Of a stretch of 64,000 nt of DNA, positions 21,394-33,752 are shown piece by piece. The DNA is from Paguma larvata (taxonomy: Eukaryota > Chordata > Mammalia > Carnivora > Viverridae), in assembly GCA_030068075.1 (NCBI GenBank), contig CM057826.1:52781116-52845115 (forward strand), read 5' to 3'. The translations under genes and the position numbers were made by a program. A model generated the notes under the pieces. That model made no database searches and was not told the DNA's origin. It was given only the letters and a program-made list of their open reading frames with translations. How positions within the stretch are numbered: position 1 is the first letter of the stretch; each line of letters opens with the position of its first letter.

Positions 21394-22265
21394 ATTCTGC
21401 TAACCAAGGAAGATGGCAGCTGCCTTTCCCTTATGGTATATATATATGTAGAAGCTTTGCATTTAGGAAGAAGAAAGACATTAGAGCAAAACTACTAAAT
21501 TATGAGCTAAGGCTTGACAAAAATATAGTTATGATAAACACTGCGAATTTAGTGACAAGATGGTCAACAAAACATTTGTTTTAGAGCATGGAATATAATT
21601 GAAAGCTCCTGTGTTAAATGATAGACTTTACAATAGCAGGCTTGAACATTTATTATTAATAGGAAAGAGGAAGAAGCCAGCAGAGAAAGCAGATTTTCAG
21701 AAAAGAATTCAAAATCAATTCACCGAAGTTGGAAGAAAATAAGAATTTGATGGACTAGAATGAAGAATGAGAAAAAAAAATATTTTGCAGTAGAACAATA
21801 GAGGGGAAGAAAATCAGAGAAGAAGGCTCAGGCATCTAAATTTATCTTTTTAATATTTATTAAGGAATTATCATAGTCCAGGGACTTTATTAGGTTTATG
21901 ATGTTAAAAATTAAATAAGGCATTAAAAAGGTTCCATTTTTTGGTAGATATAGACATAGTGAAAAATTATAATAAATTGTATTATAAAGACATAGGAAAC
22001 AAGCATTTCATAATTAAAATGGGAGTATCTGACTGCCTGGCTGGGGATATACATGGGAAAGATAACAAGGAAAAGACATTTGAGCTAAGTGTTAAAAGAT
22101 GAAAAAGTGCCCCATTCTATGCTTCTTCTCAGCCCCCAGCAAGAGAAGAAAGAACATTCCAGGCAATGGAAGTCACTGGAAAAGATACGCAAACTGAGCC
22201 CCATAACTAACCCAGTCTGGGAGTAATTAGTATTAATAAGGAAGACAGATAACAGTGTGTGATTA
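21394..22265. other. Unassigned AT-rich sequence
   Basis: No gene or repeat family recognised. Purine-rich on the plus strand in places. Confidence 0.5.
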
Positions 22266-22268
22266 CAG

Positions 22269-22269
<1 letters not shown>

Positions 22270-22360
<91 letters not shown>

Positions 22361-22421
22361 GGAGGGGAGGTAACGAGGAAGAAAGAGAATGAGTCTGAGA
22401 ACAGAGAGGAAGAGAGAGAGC
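22270..22421. repeat. (GT)n(GA)n compound microsatellite
   Basis: A GT run of about 22 units (22270-22314) switches directly to GA units (22315-22361), then a decayed GA-rich tail to about 22421. Open frames on both strands here (Cys-Val/Arg-Glu or Thr-His/Ser-Leu runs) are repeat translations only. Confidence 0.97.
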
Positions 22422-22987
22422 ATATGTTAAACCCATTTTAGGAAAAGAAAAGACACCGTTATTTTTTATTGGTTAGGAGGAGGCTATTTCTGCCCTTAAA
22501 TTATATGCAGCTTTTGGGGCAACATCTTCAAGCTTGTTTGGAAAAGAGGAATACTAGTGGTGAAAATAGACGACAGAGAACGAAGTGATAAGAAAAACAT
22601 AGTTTGATATAATATTTTCAGATCTGAACATTTTGAGCTTTCAGAGGAAGGAAACAAGCAAAGTTGAGGAATAGTAATAATTTACTACTACAGAGATTTT
22701 GGCCTAAAATATCTCCTTTTCTGAGATACAGGTCACAAGTCACTTCACAAAGTGAAATTGTGTTCAATGTTTATGTTTTTCCTTTGAATTAAGTGATATT
22801 AGTTATGAAAATAATAATTATGAACATATAAACATGTATACTTTTCCTTAAACAACTCCTAAAACTTCTTATGATCAGTTTGGATGGTAATAATGGTAGA
22901 GTAATGGTTTGATTCTGGATTCTCCTTTTACTTCCTTACATTTTTTTTTTCATAAAATGATAGGATAAGCAATTGTACAGTAAGTTA
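22422..22987. other. Unassigned AT-rich sequence
   Basis: No gene or repeat family recognised. Ends at a 15-mer AGGAGACCAATCATT (22988-23002) that served as an insertion target. Confidence 0.5.
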
Positions 22988-23002
22988 AGGAGACCAATCA
23001 TT

Positions 23003-23190
23003 GTTTTTTAATGTTTTATTTATTTCTGAGAGATAGAGCGAGTAGGGGCAGAGAGAGGGAGACACAGAATCTGAAGCAGGCTTCAGGCTCTAAACTGTCA
23101 GCCCAAAGCTGACGTGGGTCTCAAACCCATGGACTGTGAGATCATGACCTGAGCTGGTCAGTCAACCGACTGAGCCACCCAGGCGCCCGG
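23003..23190 (-). mobile_element. tRNA-Lys-derived carnivore SINE
   Basis: TTTTTAATGTTTTATTTATT start, GA-rich body, GAGCCACCCAGGCGCCC end. Flanked by AGGAGACCAATCATT (22988-23002) and AGGAGACTAATCATT (23191-23205), 14 of 15 identical. The right-hand copy was then reused by the L1 insertion that follows. Confidence 0.94.
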
Positions 23191-23208
23191 AGGAGACTAA
23201 TCATTTTT

Positions 23209-23344
23209 TTTTTTAACTTTTTATTGTCAGATTGGTTTCCATACAACATTCAGTGCTCATCCCAACCAGTACCCTCCTCAGTGCCCGTCACCCACTCTCC
23301 CCCCCTCCCATACCTCCCTCAACCTCAGTTTGTTCTCAGTGTTT
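23209..23344 (-). mobile_element. Short carnivore L1 3' end, antisense
   Basis: Only the last 136 bases of a carnivore L1. On the minus strand it contains GGGATGAGCACTGAATGTTG, then ATGGAAACCAATCTGACAAT and AAAAAGTT followed by a poly-A tail (plus-strand T run at 23203-23214). A perfect 19-bp duplication starting GAGGAGACTAATCATT (23190-23208 and 23345-23363) flanks it. Severe 5' truncation and an intact duplication suggest a relatively young insertion, later than the adjacent SINE. Confidence 0.93.
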
Positions 23345-23363
23345 GAGGAGACTAATCATTTTT

Positions 23364-26300
23364 AAGCGAAGTCCCAAATAACAACAATAACGTAACAAAA
23401 GAGACGTATAAATTAAAGCAACAGCTTTAATACACATGGTTTTAGCTTGTTTCTATCACCTACCAGCCACTGTATTCCAACATATAATATAGAAAAGGGA
23501 AATTAGTCTGGTTTTGCAGTTGACTTGCAAATAGTATCACAGGCAAGCGGAATTAAATAGAAAGCTACAGCAGACAGACAGTTCTCATTGACTTTCATTA
23601 GACATGCAGCCTGATACATGAGTGAGAAGACTATGCCTTGGGGTTTGGCAGTGTCTTTCTGGAGAAATAGCAAAAAGCGAGCTCAGTAGCTTGACATCAG
23701 GGACACGCTAAAAAACAGTGTTAATTTTCCCCTAAATCATTGTTTACAGAGCACGTACAATAAATAAGGGAACAGTACCAACTTCGCCATTCTCAAAGCT
23801 ATATTCCTGAAAATGAATGACAGTGTTTCAGTAAAATAAAAACTCATCTTTAGTGAAAAGATGTATATTTAGGAAGATATATATGAGAATACACTTCTGT
23901 AATACTTTTATAATTCACATTTTGCATAAAATCAGGTAAATGTTGACAACTGAGAGATTTCTATTCACCTGCCAATGGTACTGACTACTGTTGTTAGTAG
24001 CAATACCTTTTGCAATTCGAAATTATGTGATAAATGGCATACTTCACATTATTTTGGATTTTGCACATGAAATTAGTTTCATATAAATTTCATTGCATTA
24101 TTTAAAATTGATGTAATTCAAATTAATATAATGTACATTTTAAAGACACATTTGGAGATTTACTGTTGAGTATTTTATTCCCAAAATGTGACCTAATTTA
24201 ACCTGTCAAACTGATACAGTTTTGTCCTTATCTATTTGTTGACCCATTTGCATTTCTAAATAAATTTCAGCCGAAAGAATTAATGCTTCTATGAGATAAT
24301 AAAATGCTGACCTTAATAGTATAACCCGGAATATCAAATATTAGAATTGTTGCTTGTTTTCACTCTTGCATCTTTAAAACAATTAGGTAGATTGATGACT
24401 TTTAATTTTTATTTTATTAGATGAATAGTCATGCATGGTTCTTACTATACATAGTGTTACCTTAGTTATTTTCCTTTTAAGAATGTGACTTTTGTAGTAC
24501 TTATCAAGGTGATATTTTTCTATAAAACCTGATACTATTGGTCTATTTAGCACACTCAATTATTGAGATTACTTGAAAATTGCTAAAAGCTTATGTTCCC
24601 ATGAAGAGAAAAATCTATTTAATAATCTTTTCATTTTTATTGAAAAACCTGTATCTTTCTTTCTTTTTTCCTTATATATTTCTTACTAAACACTCAGGAC
24701 TTTGTACCATTCTCCAAGACATGTCATTTCAGTTTATGGAAATTATGAATATATAGCATAAGATATCTTAAGATAAATTATCAAATAATCTTGACAAAAG
24801 GAACAATATGTGTCTTTTTTAAACGTTACTTTTTCAATACTCTTTAGAATAGAAGTTGTGTTTGTTGTTTTTTATCTAATAATGAGAAAATGTTAGACTT
24901 AAGTAGTAGCAAGTAGAAAGTATATGTTTTACCAGATAACTAATAGACTAAAGTTTCTTTATAAGAAATAAAATGACTTAAAGGTCTTTTCCTATAAATA
25001 AGCAATTTTTAAATATAAGTCTGTAACTAAACCAGTACTTTGCACACACTCACATCACTAAAAATGATAGTAAGTTTTAGGAATTTGTATAATGAGCTCT
25101 TTAGAATAGATGCCTACAGTTCTCATTTATTTCACCTGAGAAATCCAAACTGTTAACACCAATATTAATTCATTGATGTGAAGGCAAATGATCATAAAAT
25201 GTTCTCTTCAGTACATTACAGAGGAAACAAACACCCTCAGCATTATTTCTGACAGAGGACAGAGTATTAAAATGCTACTAGATGATAGCTCAGCTTGGGC
25301 TTACAGAATTAATGAAGAACAAATGTTCTTGGTGACGTCTACGCATGCCATTCTCTCTATGGGATGACCTTTCTTCTCTCTCAGTTAGCTAATGAGGATT
25401 TCTTAGTTATCTTTCTTGCTGAAGGACCTCAGGGCCTTGTATCATTATTGAGTGAACACAGTGTCACCTCGACTGGCAGAAATGTTTCGTCTCTTGTCAG
25501 GAAGAAAAGTTTCCTCATGTCATCTAGAGAAGGCACGACAGAGGGCCTGGCCATTGAGACTAGACATTTCAATCAGTAAAGTCAATCCAGTGAGGATGTT
25601 TAACCTGCTGGAGTTGTTTGGATCAGAATATTTAAACTCTCTTGTGTCCTGGAATGTAGAACGTTTGTTATTATCGATGAAGAAAAAGTCACATTAATCT
25701 ATATTCAGTATAATTCTTATCTAGTAGTCAGTGCTATTTGATTAGGACAACAACTCTTTTTTATCATATTATGTGCAGATAAGTAAATGAGTACTTTCGA
25801 TCCCCAAATTATATTGATGCAGCCTCTCTGACCCAAATTCTCATGTAGATTCAACCAGTGGGCACAGAAAGGAGGAAGAAAGGAAGGATAGGAGATCCAT
25901 GTAACAGCTTTTCAAATGAGCATGACATCTTACTTTTAAAATTCAATTTATTTTAATGAGAAGAACAACAAAAAGACATTGGAGAATACTAATGTTTTGA
26001 TGTGAAAGTAAGAACACCAGAAGTTGCTATGTAAAATGATAGCCATAACTTATGTAAGTGAGTCTTTTGGAAGGCAGATTTTTAGGGAGCTTAAATATTA
26101 GCTCTGAGTCTGTGTTGAAGTGCTGTAGGATATTATCGTTACTCTCTATGGGTTAAATCCTGTCATTTAACTATTAAACTTTCTCCAGCCTTCTGAATAC
26201 TATCCAGGGACTTGTCAATGTAAAGTAGTAGCAAAGAAAAAGTATAAAACCTATGTTTTTTTGATGATTAATGGCATCAATGATTAACTGCTGAAGTTAT

Positions 26301-26429
26301 ACAAGTTTGTAAATATGAAATGACTCCCTGTTTTTACTTATTTTTTTTCTGAAGGACTAAATTATAAAAAGGTTTCAGCCCAGGATTTCCATGACACAGC
26401 TCAAAAAGATTTGACTTTAGGTTGCTGGA
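23364..26429. other. Unassigned unique-looking sequence
   Basis: About 3 kb with no recognised repeat family, exon or RNA. Short overlapping open frames at 25364-25697 have no recognisable domain and no splice-bounded structure that I can support. Confidence 0.5.
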
Positions 26430-26590
26430 GTAAGAGATTTGACTCCAACATATAAACCAGCATATAAACCTGGGTAACAGAATACTTTCTGAGCCTCAGT
26501 TCCATCTTTCATAAAAATTGGGATAGAAAAGGTACCTCAGGTTCCAGAGAGTTGATTAAATGGCATGCAACATGAACACCACTTTAAATT
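26430..26590 (+). mobile_element. MIR remnant, sense
   Basis: CTGAGCCTCAGTTCCATCTT (26489-26508), TAAAAATTGGGATAG and GGTACCTCAGG, then TTGATTAAATGGCATGCAAC follow the MIR order ('ctgagcctcagtttcctcatctg taaaatggggata ... attaaatgagataatgca'). Edges approximate. Confidence 0.62.
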
Positions 26591-26759
26591 TAGGGTCTAC
26601 CATCATTTGTCAACATATTATAATCAGTGTTTATAAATTTTGTCTATTACATTGATGCTCACATCAAATGGATCAAACTGACAATTCTGGTCCAACTATG
26701 GAGAATTTACAACTCATATATATGATGGTGCTAAATGGCTAATTAGCTGGATACATTAA

Positions 26760-27315
26760 CCATGTTTCTGACTTCTGTAAACTTGCTGCTTTAAATACCT
26801 GCCCTCTATGCATATGCTGGGCATGCTTGCTTTGGACAACCCAGTATTATGTTTGAGTCATCTTCCTTTGGCCTCCTGCCTCCCTTGTCATCTTGCCTCC
26901 AGATGTCCCCCTCTAAGCAGTATACTTTTCAAATACAAACTAAACTGATCCAGAGTCCATGCCCCCAACAACCTACCTTATTGTGCTCTCACAATCAGGC
27001 CACTATTCATCTGCTGTAATCAGTGTTGGGTCTAGTACCAGACAGCTAGAGATAGCCCCTATGCCCCAGAGCTAGATGGAATCATTCCAGCCGGCCAATT
27101 CCAATCTTACTGATCCTACCTCACCCATCCCTTCCTATAGAAACCACAGTAAAGGTCCATATGCACAGTTCCTCCTCCTCCCTATGCCTCATGGCTGACC
27201 CTAGTGCTTCCCTATGTGGCTCCCCAGGTATGTGGCATGCCCTCTCCTCTTGAGAACTGTAAGTAATAAACTCTCTCTCAATGACAATTGTTTCCTGATC
27301 TGTTGGACTTACTAC
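26760..27315 (+). mobile_element. Possible LTR, family unknown
   Basis: A C-rich, comparatively GC-rich block unlike its flanks. It has AATAAA at 27265-27270 followed by a CT-rich stretch, TTGTTTCCTGATCTGTTGG and a CA edge at 27315. This layout resembles an LTR R-U5 region. I could not find a TG start with a matching duplication, and I do not recognise the family. It could equally be an old unique segment. Confidence 0.35.
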
Positions 27316-27350
27316 ACCTAGAATTTTCTATCAATACACTGCTTTTAAAT

Positions 27351-27556
27351 TTTTTTTAATGTTTATTTATTTTTGAGAGAGAGACAGAATGTGAGCAGGG
27401 GAGGAGCGGAGAGAGAGGGAGACACAGAATCTGAAGCAGGCTCCAGGCTCCAAGCTGTCAGCACAGAGCCTGATGCAGGGCTCAAACTAACGAACTGCGA
27501 GATCATGCCCTGAGCCAAAGTCGTATGCTCAACCGACTGAGCCACCCAGGTGCCCC
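27351..27556 (-). mobile_element. tRNA-Lys-derived felid SINE
   Basis: TTAATGTTTATTTATTTTTG start, GCAGGGGAGGAGCGGAGAG body, head complement CCGACTGAGCCACCCAGGTG. Flanks AATACACTGCTTTTAAAT (27333-27350) and GATACACTGTGTTTTAAAT (27557-27575) are a target duplication with one gap and two changes. Close to the consensus. Confidence 0.95.
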
Positions 27557-27864
27557 GATACACTGTGTTTTAAATCACTAGGTTACTTTTATAACTAGAC
27601 ATTCCTAAATACTTTGATATATTGACAGACATAAAAAAAATAATTATTTAGATAAGCAGTCTTTATCATGGCCAGGTATGATAATGAAGGAACTCAAAAG
27701 AGTATTCTGATAAACATGCCTTAAAGCAATTTATAACTTAGATTGTCTTGTTTCAGTTTGCCATATCCATATTATTTGAGCCACTCACTTAAAGTGTCTA
27801 CAGGTATTGATAGGTGGAAGTTACTATTTGACTTTATTTTCACATATTCAGTATTTACTTATCA

Positions 27865-28820
27865 AATATTTATTACCAAATATTTATTATGCAACTACTA
27901 TGGCACTAGACATAGATATAATAATGATCAAAACTGACAAACATCTCTATTATCATAGGACTAACATCTAGTGTGGAGACAATGAAAAGATAAATAAGTT
28001 ACTGATAAATGAGATACAGGTAAGTGCTAAGAGGAAAAAACACTGCAGTGAAGGGTGATATGTGTTGATGTTTGTGTGTCTATGTGGGATATAGGGAGAA
28101 TTAGACAGAGTGGCCAGGCACTCTGAGAATGTGGTTTTTGAGTAGAAGTCTGAAGGAAGTCAAGGAGCTAGCTGTGAGGACACCTGGAGGAAAGGTATTA
28201 CATCCAGAAGAATAACAAGTGCAGAGATCCTAAGTTGAAAAGCAAGGCTACAGATCAGAGTAGAGGCTGCTGTCAGTGAGGTATAAAGAACTAAAGGGAA
28301 AGTAGGAGGGCATGAAGTCAGAGAGGAAATGGAAAGGGAAAGGAAGACTAATCGGGCACCTGGAGATTGGAGCCACTGGCTGATATTTTAACAGAACCTC
28401 TTTGGCTATTCTATTGAGTTGTTTAAGGGCAAAAGTAGGGAGACCAGTTAGAAAGCTATAGCAGTCACTGAGGTAAGAGAGACCATGGTGGCTTGGGCAG
28501 GAGGCTGACCTGATTATTTGGAAGGCGAAATCAAATGGATTTTTAAATAGATAGTATTCAGAGTGTGAGAAAGAGTCAAGGATGACAACACATTTTTAAG
28601 CCTGGAAGGATAGATTTACCATTCACGGAAATAATTTAGGGAAGGGGAGATGGATATCAGAAACTCAGTTTTGGATGCGTTAAGTTTGAGATTCCTATTG
28701 AAAACCCAAGTGGAGATGTAAAATAGGGAGCTTGATATGTAGTGTGAAGTTCATGGAAATACCCACGCCAGACGTAATTTGGAATTCATTGGCATATCAA
28801 TTATATCTAAAAGCATCAGA
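27865..28820 (-). mobile_element. LINE-2 (L2)-like long fragment, antisense
   Basis: Starts at the antisense L2 3' end: AAATATTTATTATGCAACTA then TATGGCACTAGACATAG (for 'ttattgagcacctactatgtgccaggcactg'). It continues with CTAACATCTAGTGTGGAGAC, GATAAATAAGTTACTGATAA, AAGTGCTAAGAGGAAAAAAC, TCTGAAGGAAGTCAAGGAGC and ACAAGTGCAGAGATCC. The later blocks (GGGAGACCAGTTAGAAAGCT, ATGGTGGCTTGGGCAGGAGG, GTTAAGTTTGAGATTCCTAT) are also a familiar multicopy mammalian sequence in this order, but I am less sure they belong to the same element. Confidence 0.6.
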
Positions 28821-28829
28821 CTACATGTG

Positions 28830-28965
28830 GTCACCTACAGGCACACGTTAATATATTATCACAAAGCAAACACCCCTGTGACTACTATCCGTGTCAGAAA
28901 AGAATATCAACCCCCAAAAGCATCCCTTGTGTTACCCCCTAATCAATACATATTTCACTAAGTAT
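28830..28965 (-). mobile_element. Short L1M 3'-end fragment, antisense
   Basis: AACACCCCTGTGACTACTAT (28869-28888), GTCAGAAAAGAATATCAACC and TTGTGTTACCCCCTAATCAA (28926-28945) resemble the antisense end of old L1s ('acccgtgtaaccaccacccagatcaagaaatagaac ... gtgcccctttccagtcaa'). Confidence 0.5.
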
Positions 28966-28989
28966 ATTTTTTAGTTTGGCAATTTATTT

Positions 28990-29985
28990 TCCTTTAGTAC
29001 ATTAAAGATATGAATCCAAGTTCTCTGGATTTTGTTTTTGTTGTTGAAAAGACCACTGTTTCTCTGTTGCTCCTTTGATCATCGTATTTGTTTTTCTCCC
29101 TTCTGGCTGTTTTTAAATTTTTATCTTCTTTTTTTCTTTAGATGTTGTACTATGAGGTGACTGCATGTGGAATTCTATTTATTTGTTTTTTCTTGCTTTT
29201 AGGAGGCTTTGTGAATATTTGACTTGATGTGTTTAATTAGTTTTAGATAAGTTTTAGTCATTACCTATTCAAATATTGTTATGTTTTGTTTTGGAGGGAG
29301 GGGCAGAGGAAGAGGAAAGGAAAGGAGAGAATCTTAAGCATGCTGGGCATGGACCCCAATGCAGGACTTGATCTCGCAACAACATGATCATGAGCTGTGT
29401 GGAAATCAGGAATCAGGCAAAACTGACTGAGCCACTCAGACACCCCTCAAATATTATTTTTATCTCATTCTTTCCCCCCCATCTGTAGATCGAAACCTTC
29501 CTGTTGTACCCTCTGTATTCTTATTCTTCTCATCTACATTTTCCATCTTTCCATCATGTTTTCCATTCTTCTTTTGAGAGTTTTTTAATATGTCTTTTCT
29601 TTCAGTTCGTTAATTTTTTCTTCAGTTTTGTCTACTTTGTTCATGATCCCATATCCTACATTTTGAGTTCACTTATTATACTCTTGACTTCTAAAAATTT
29701 CTGTGTCTTGAAGATTGTGTGCTAGAATTCTCAACCTTGTCTTTTATTTCCTTAAAAATAGTACATATTTAAATTTAAAGTTGATATCTGAGAACTCTCA
29801 ATATCTGGAGTTTCTGTGTGTCTGCTTAATTGTCTATTGTTTCTGCTAGGTTTTGGGGATTTTTAGGTTTTTACTTATTGTTCATGTCTCTTGTTCCCTT
29901 GTGTGCATGGTTATTATTTATTTTGTATTTGCAAACTGTTTTTAAAAATATTTAAACCTAAGATGTTATATTTTTCTTGAGATAA
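28990..29985 (-). mobile_element. L1M/HAL1-like fragment, antisense
   Basis: Same region of an old L1 as at 1-1800: TGCTCCTTTGATCATCGTAT, TTCTGGCTGTTTTTAAATTT, TGATATCTGAGAACTCTCAA, TTGTCTATTGTTTCTGCTAG. The text resumes after a SINE with ATTATTTTTATCTCATTCTT. No usable reading frame. Edges approximate. Confidence 0.6.
29281..29446 (-). mobile_element. Diverged carnivore SINE
   Basis: Shorter, poorly preserved SINE: TTTTGGAGGGAGGGGCAGAG start, ACTGAGCCACTCAGACACCC end. Flanked by TCAAATATTGTT (29269-29280) and TCAAATATTATT (29447-29458), 11 of 12 identical. The typical TTTATTTATTTTTGAG segment is mostly lost, suggesting an older copy. Confidence 0.8.
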
Positions 29986-31009
29986 TTATCTTACCTTATT
30001 CATTAATTATTTTCATTTGCTCTTGCTGGTGTCTGGAACCAGATCACTTCAATCACACTTTAGAAATTAAGTCTTAATCATTAAGGTGATTGATTCAAGG
30101 CTGAGCTTGAATCCTCATGGGCTCCTGTTTCCTTCTCTTCCTCTTACTACTAAGTTATAGTCATTTGATATATAAACCCAAGGTAAAGAAAGATCCCCTG
30201 GGCTCCACAACGGACAAATACTCTATGCTTAAATCCAGATACCCTCAAAAGTGATGCTTAAACTCTTAGCAATACCTACATACCTACCATTTACATGTAG
30301 TAAATGTCCACATAGGAAGAGCAACTCTCAAATACAGGGCCCATTTTTTTTAGCAATTCATACTCCCCCATGTCTTGACCATGTCATCCTGAGGGAGAAT
30401 ATATATGTGTTCTATATAATATATATTATAACCCTTCTCGTTGTCATGTTGCGTGGATTGTTGTAAATTACTACAGATTCATCAAATACTATACTTTTAA
30501 AGTTTGCCCTCATTCTCTTAGATTGAAGTCAATTAGGCACAAAATAAAATTCGAAGATGCAGTAAACTATGTAAATACAAATAAGGCTTGTTCATGATAG
30601 TATGTACCTTTAAAATATTTTTGACTATGATGCATATCTCCCAAAATACCCTAAATACAATAAAAGTTTAATCTGGAAGCTAATGTATTAATTGTCCATA
30701 TTAGCATTCTTTCTTATTTGTACTTTATAAATGCAATCAAACCTTGTCCATTATAGCACTTTGCAAGCTACCACACAGTTTGATTTTTTTAAGCAATTAT
30801 GGTTAAGTAGCTGATTCTGAATAACTTATTCAAATTTTTTCACTTAAAAACAAAATTCTTCAAATATATTTTAAAGATATTCCACACCTCTCTTATTTGA
30901 AATATCTTAATAGGCCCTATACCCATAGATAGGCAAATCCCCCTGAGTTTAATTAGAATTAATTTTTTAACACTATCTACTTTCCCATATACTTTTTGAA
31001 ATGCGGTCA
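29986..31009. other. Unassigned AT-rich sequence
   Basis: No gene or repeat family recognised. A TA-rich run (TATATATGTG...TATATATTATA) lies near 30397-30430. Confidence 0.5.
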
Positions 31010-31140
31010 CCTGGAACAACAGAAATTTCAGAAGCGATGGTACCAGACTTGCGTTTGAGCCTCAGTACTGCCACTTAGTAGTTCTGTGACTTTAAACAAT
31101 TCTGTCTAAATTTATCCATCTCTTAAAATGGTAATGGTAC
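31010..31140 (+). mobile_element. MIR remnant, sense
   Basis: TTGAGCCTCAGTACTGCCAC (31056-31075) then TTAGTAGTTCTGTGACTTTA and ATCCATCTCTTAAAATGGTA follow the MIR core ('agctctgccacttactagctgtgtgacctt ... catctgtaaaatgg'). Confidence 0.7.
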
Positions 31141-33519
31141 ATTACCTTTCCATACAATTAATAGTCCATAACACACACTTAGGAGACTGTTAAAAATACT
31201 GTTGTTAATTTTTTTTTCTGTAAAACACTAAAAAAGATAGTATCTCCTTTTGTGACTTTCAGCCAAATACTTATTTTTAGAAAACACTATATAACCAGAT
31301 CTTTAAATTTTTTAATAATAGAATTTGATCTTTCGTGCAGAAGATAGGAACCTCTTAACTATTCTCTACATTTAAACTTTACTTTTAACCAAAAATGGAT
31401 GGAACATACCATCTGCATTCACTGTAGAGAATATTATAGTATGATCTAGAACTTGAGTTCTTAACAAGGGTTAGTAAATTGACCATAGTCATGATACTTG
31501 ACTCAGAATAAATAGGGAGGGGCTAGAGTGAACAGGGAGGGCATTTGAAGCTTTTACATCATGGAACCCACATTGCTGTAATGACTAAGGAGTAGGAATG
31601 CCTTAGAGACAACGTAAATAATAAAGACATATCTTCCATACATCGGAACCTAAATGAAACAAGATAAAATGAAATGGCCTGTGTAGTTTCATGTGTTCAA
31701 AGGGCTTGCTGAGACTAATTCTGAAACCTCTTTCTTAGTTGTTATAAATTCCTCAGAATATGTATTGCCTTTCTATGAATTCTTTTCCATTTCTTTGCAC
31801 TTCGAGGATAGCCCTTGACCTACATAGAAAAGTTGAGGAATAGGAGGAAACCTAAATAAGCTTGACTCACTTCAGATATCTCAAGACCCAGCAAATATCC
31901 AACGAACTTGCCATCTGGTATTTCGAACTTTGTGTCAGAGAAAATATGAACAGAAGCTCCTTCAGCTTCATTCATACATTTCTGAATGTATGTGGGTGTC
32001 CACTGGAGATACATTCTTTTGCAAAAACCAGAAAAACCTCTATTATCTTAGACAAATAGGAGTTTATTTTTCTCATAGATCAGCAAGTAAATATGCAGGC
32101 ATTCCAGAGCTTGTAGAGCTGCTCAAAGATGTAGGCAGACATCCTGACTCACTGTATTTTTGTGCCCTACAATCCTTAGTAAACACTTTGGGACATTTGT
32201 TTGTTGCCTCATGACCATAAAATAGCTGCTTTTCCTCCGGACATCATGTTCATAAGTAAAGATGAAAAAGAGACAGTGAAAGGATTTATCCCATCAAATC
32301 CACCTTCTTATTAAAAAAGGAATCTCTTTTCCCGGCAACTTTCATTTGAGTGTCATGGGTCATAAAGTGTGTCTCTGGTTTTCCTTACCTCCTAAGAGAG
32401 TGGGAAAATGGAATACTTTTCTTTCTAGTCTTAGTGGTGGAAAAATTCAAGTGAGAATAAATCTGGGAATGGATTTTGAGGATGACAACTATGTTATCTA
32501 TCACCAAGTAAAAATCTAATGGGAAAACTGATTATATATATTGTCACTACATATTATTCTCTATATTATCCTGATATAAAATGAATGGTGCAAACAATTC
32601 AACACGGACAACATTGTCCAACATGCATCATAATTTCAGATATCACTCTGTCTAATGGGAATCCTGATATTTATGTGTTTATGCACTCTCTAGAACATTG
32701 TTATGTGCTTCAGATCAAGTTAGAGTGAGTTGATGTCGGGTATTATAAAGTCCATTGGTATATCTTTAACAACTGGCTTTCTAGTATGCTTATTTTAAGT
32801 AGCTTGAAATTGTTCCCCATACATGTCCTGTAACATGTGAATATGCACATCAAAAATATGATGGTACTATTAAATAATATTCTGAGTACAATGAAATTAA
32901 TGACCTGTCTATACTGGGATCTATTTAAATTTTTCATTGAGCTTTTTTTGAAAACAAACAAAGGTGTTCAGACATCGGTTAAGCATATGAAGCTTTGTAT
33001 TTTTGTCCTTGCTGTTTCATATCATTAGGTTATCACAAGCCATAAGCTGATACAGTACATCATAGGTAGTATAATCCACTGTAGTAGGCAGTATATTAGA
33101 ATGTTGGACAATGAAAAGTTTGTGCATTCTCTTATGTTGGCCACCTGCTATCATGAAAAGGTTCATAACCCAAGAATAAAGAGTGAAAGGAAATGGAAGA
33201 AATGTTGTAGTTTATATTACCTTCTGAATTCAAGTTCCCATTAAAGACAATTATTTCAATCCATATGACGTTCTGAGGTAATATTTGCAGCTATTATTAG
33301 TGAGGAAACTTTCTGATGTCGAGATAAATTTTTATTTGTTTTGTTTTGTTTTTACTATTATCTATTAATGAGACCCATTAATGTCTGATACCCACATCTA
33401 CCTCAAATATTATTTAAGAACTAAGGCTTTCAGTTCAAGGAAGAGCCATAGAAATAAAGTGCTTGTGGTTTTAATAGAAATAAAAAATTCAGAATACAAA
33501 ATAAAAGTAGAATATGTAA
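31141..33519. other. Unassigned AT-rich sequence
   Basis: No gene recognised. About 32000-32260 (GAGTTTATTTTTCTCATAGA ... GTTTGTTGCCTCATGACCAT) has the feel of an old dispersed repeat seen elsewhere in mammals, but I cannot name it. Open frames at 31862-32214 have no recognisable domain. Confidence 0.45.
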
Positions 33520-33531
33520 AACCTAAATATG

Positions 33532-33740
33532 GGGGCACCTGGGTGGCTCAGTTGGTTAGGCATCTGACTTCGGCTCAGGTCATGATCTCACAGTTCATGG
33601 GTTCGAGCCCTACGCTGGACTCTGTGCTGACAGGTCAGAGCCTGGAGCCTGCTTCAGATTTTATCTCCCTCTCTCCCTGCTCCTCCCCCACTCATGCTCT
33701 GTCTTTCAAAAATTAAATAAACATTAAAAAAATTAAAAAC
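33532..33740 (+). mobile_element. tRNA-Lys-derived felid SINE
   Basis: GGGCACCTGGGTGGCTCAGT head, GGTTAGGCATCTGACTTCGG, B-box GGGTTCGAGCCC, CT-rich body, ATTAAATAAACATTAAAAAA tail. A perfect 12-bp duplication AACCTAAATATG (33520-33531 and 33741-33752) flanks it. Confidence 0.96.
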
Positions 33741-33752
33741 AACCTAAATATG

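Noticed and set aside
22085..22441. Open frames with His-Thr, Cys-Val or Arg-Glu runs
   Set aside because: They are derived from the GT/GA compound repeat.
25364..25697. Candidate exon pair from two overlapping frames
   Set aside because: The frames overlap in different phases and contain no domain I recognise; no supporting splice-site pair can be argued from sequence alone.
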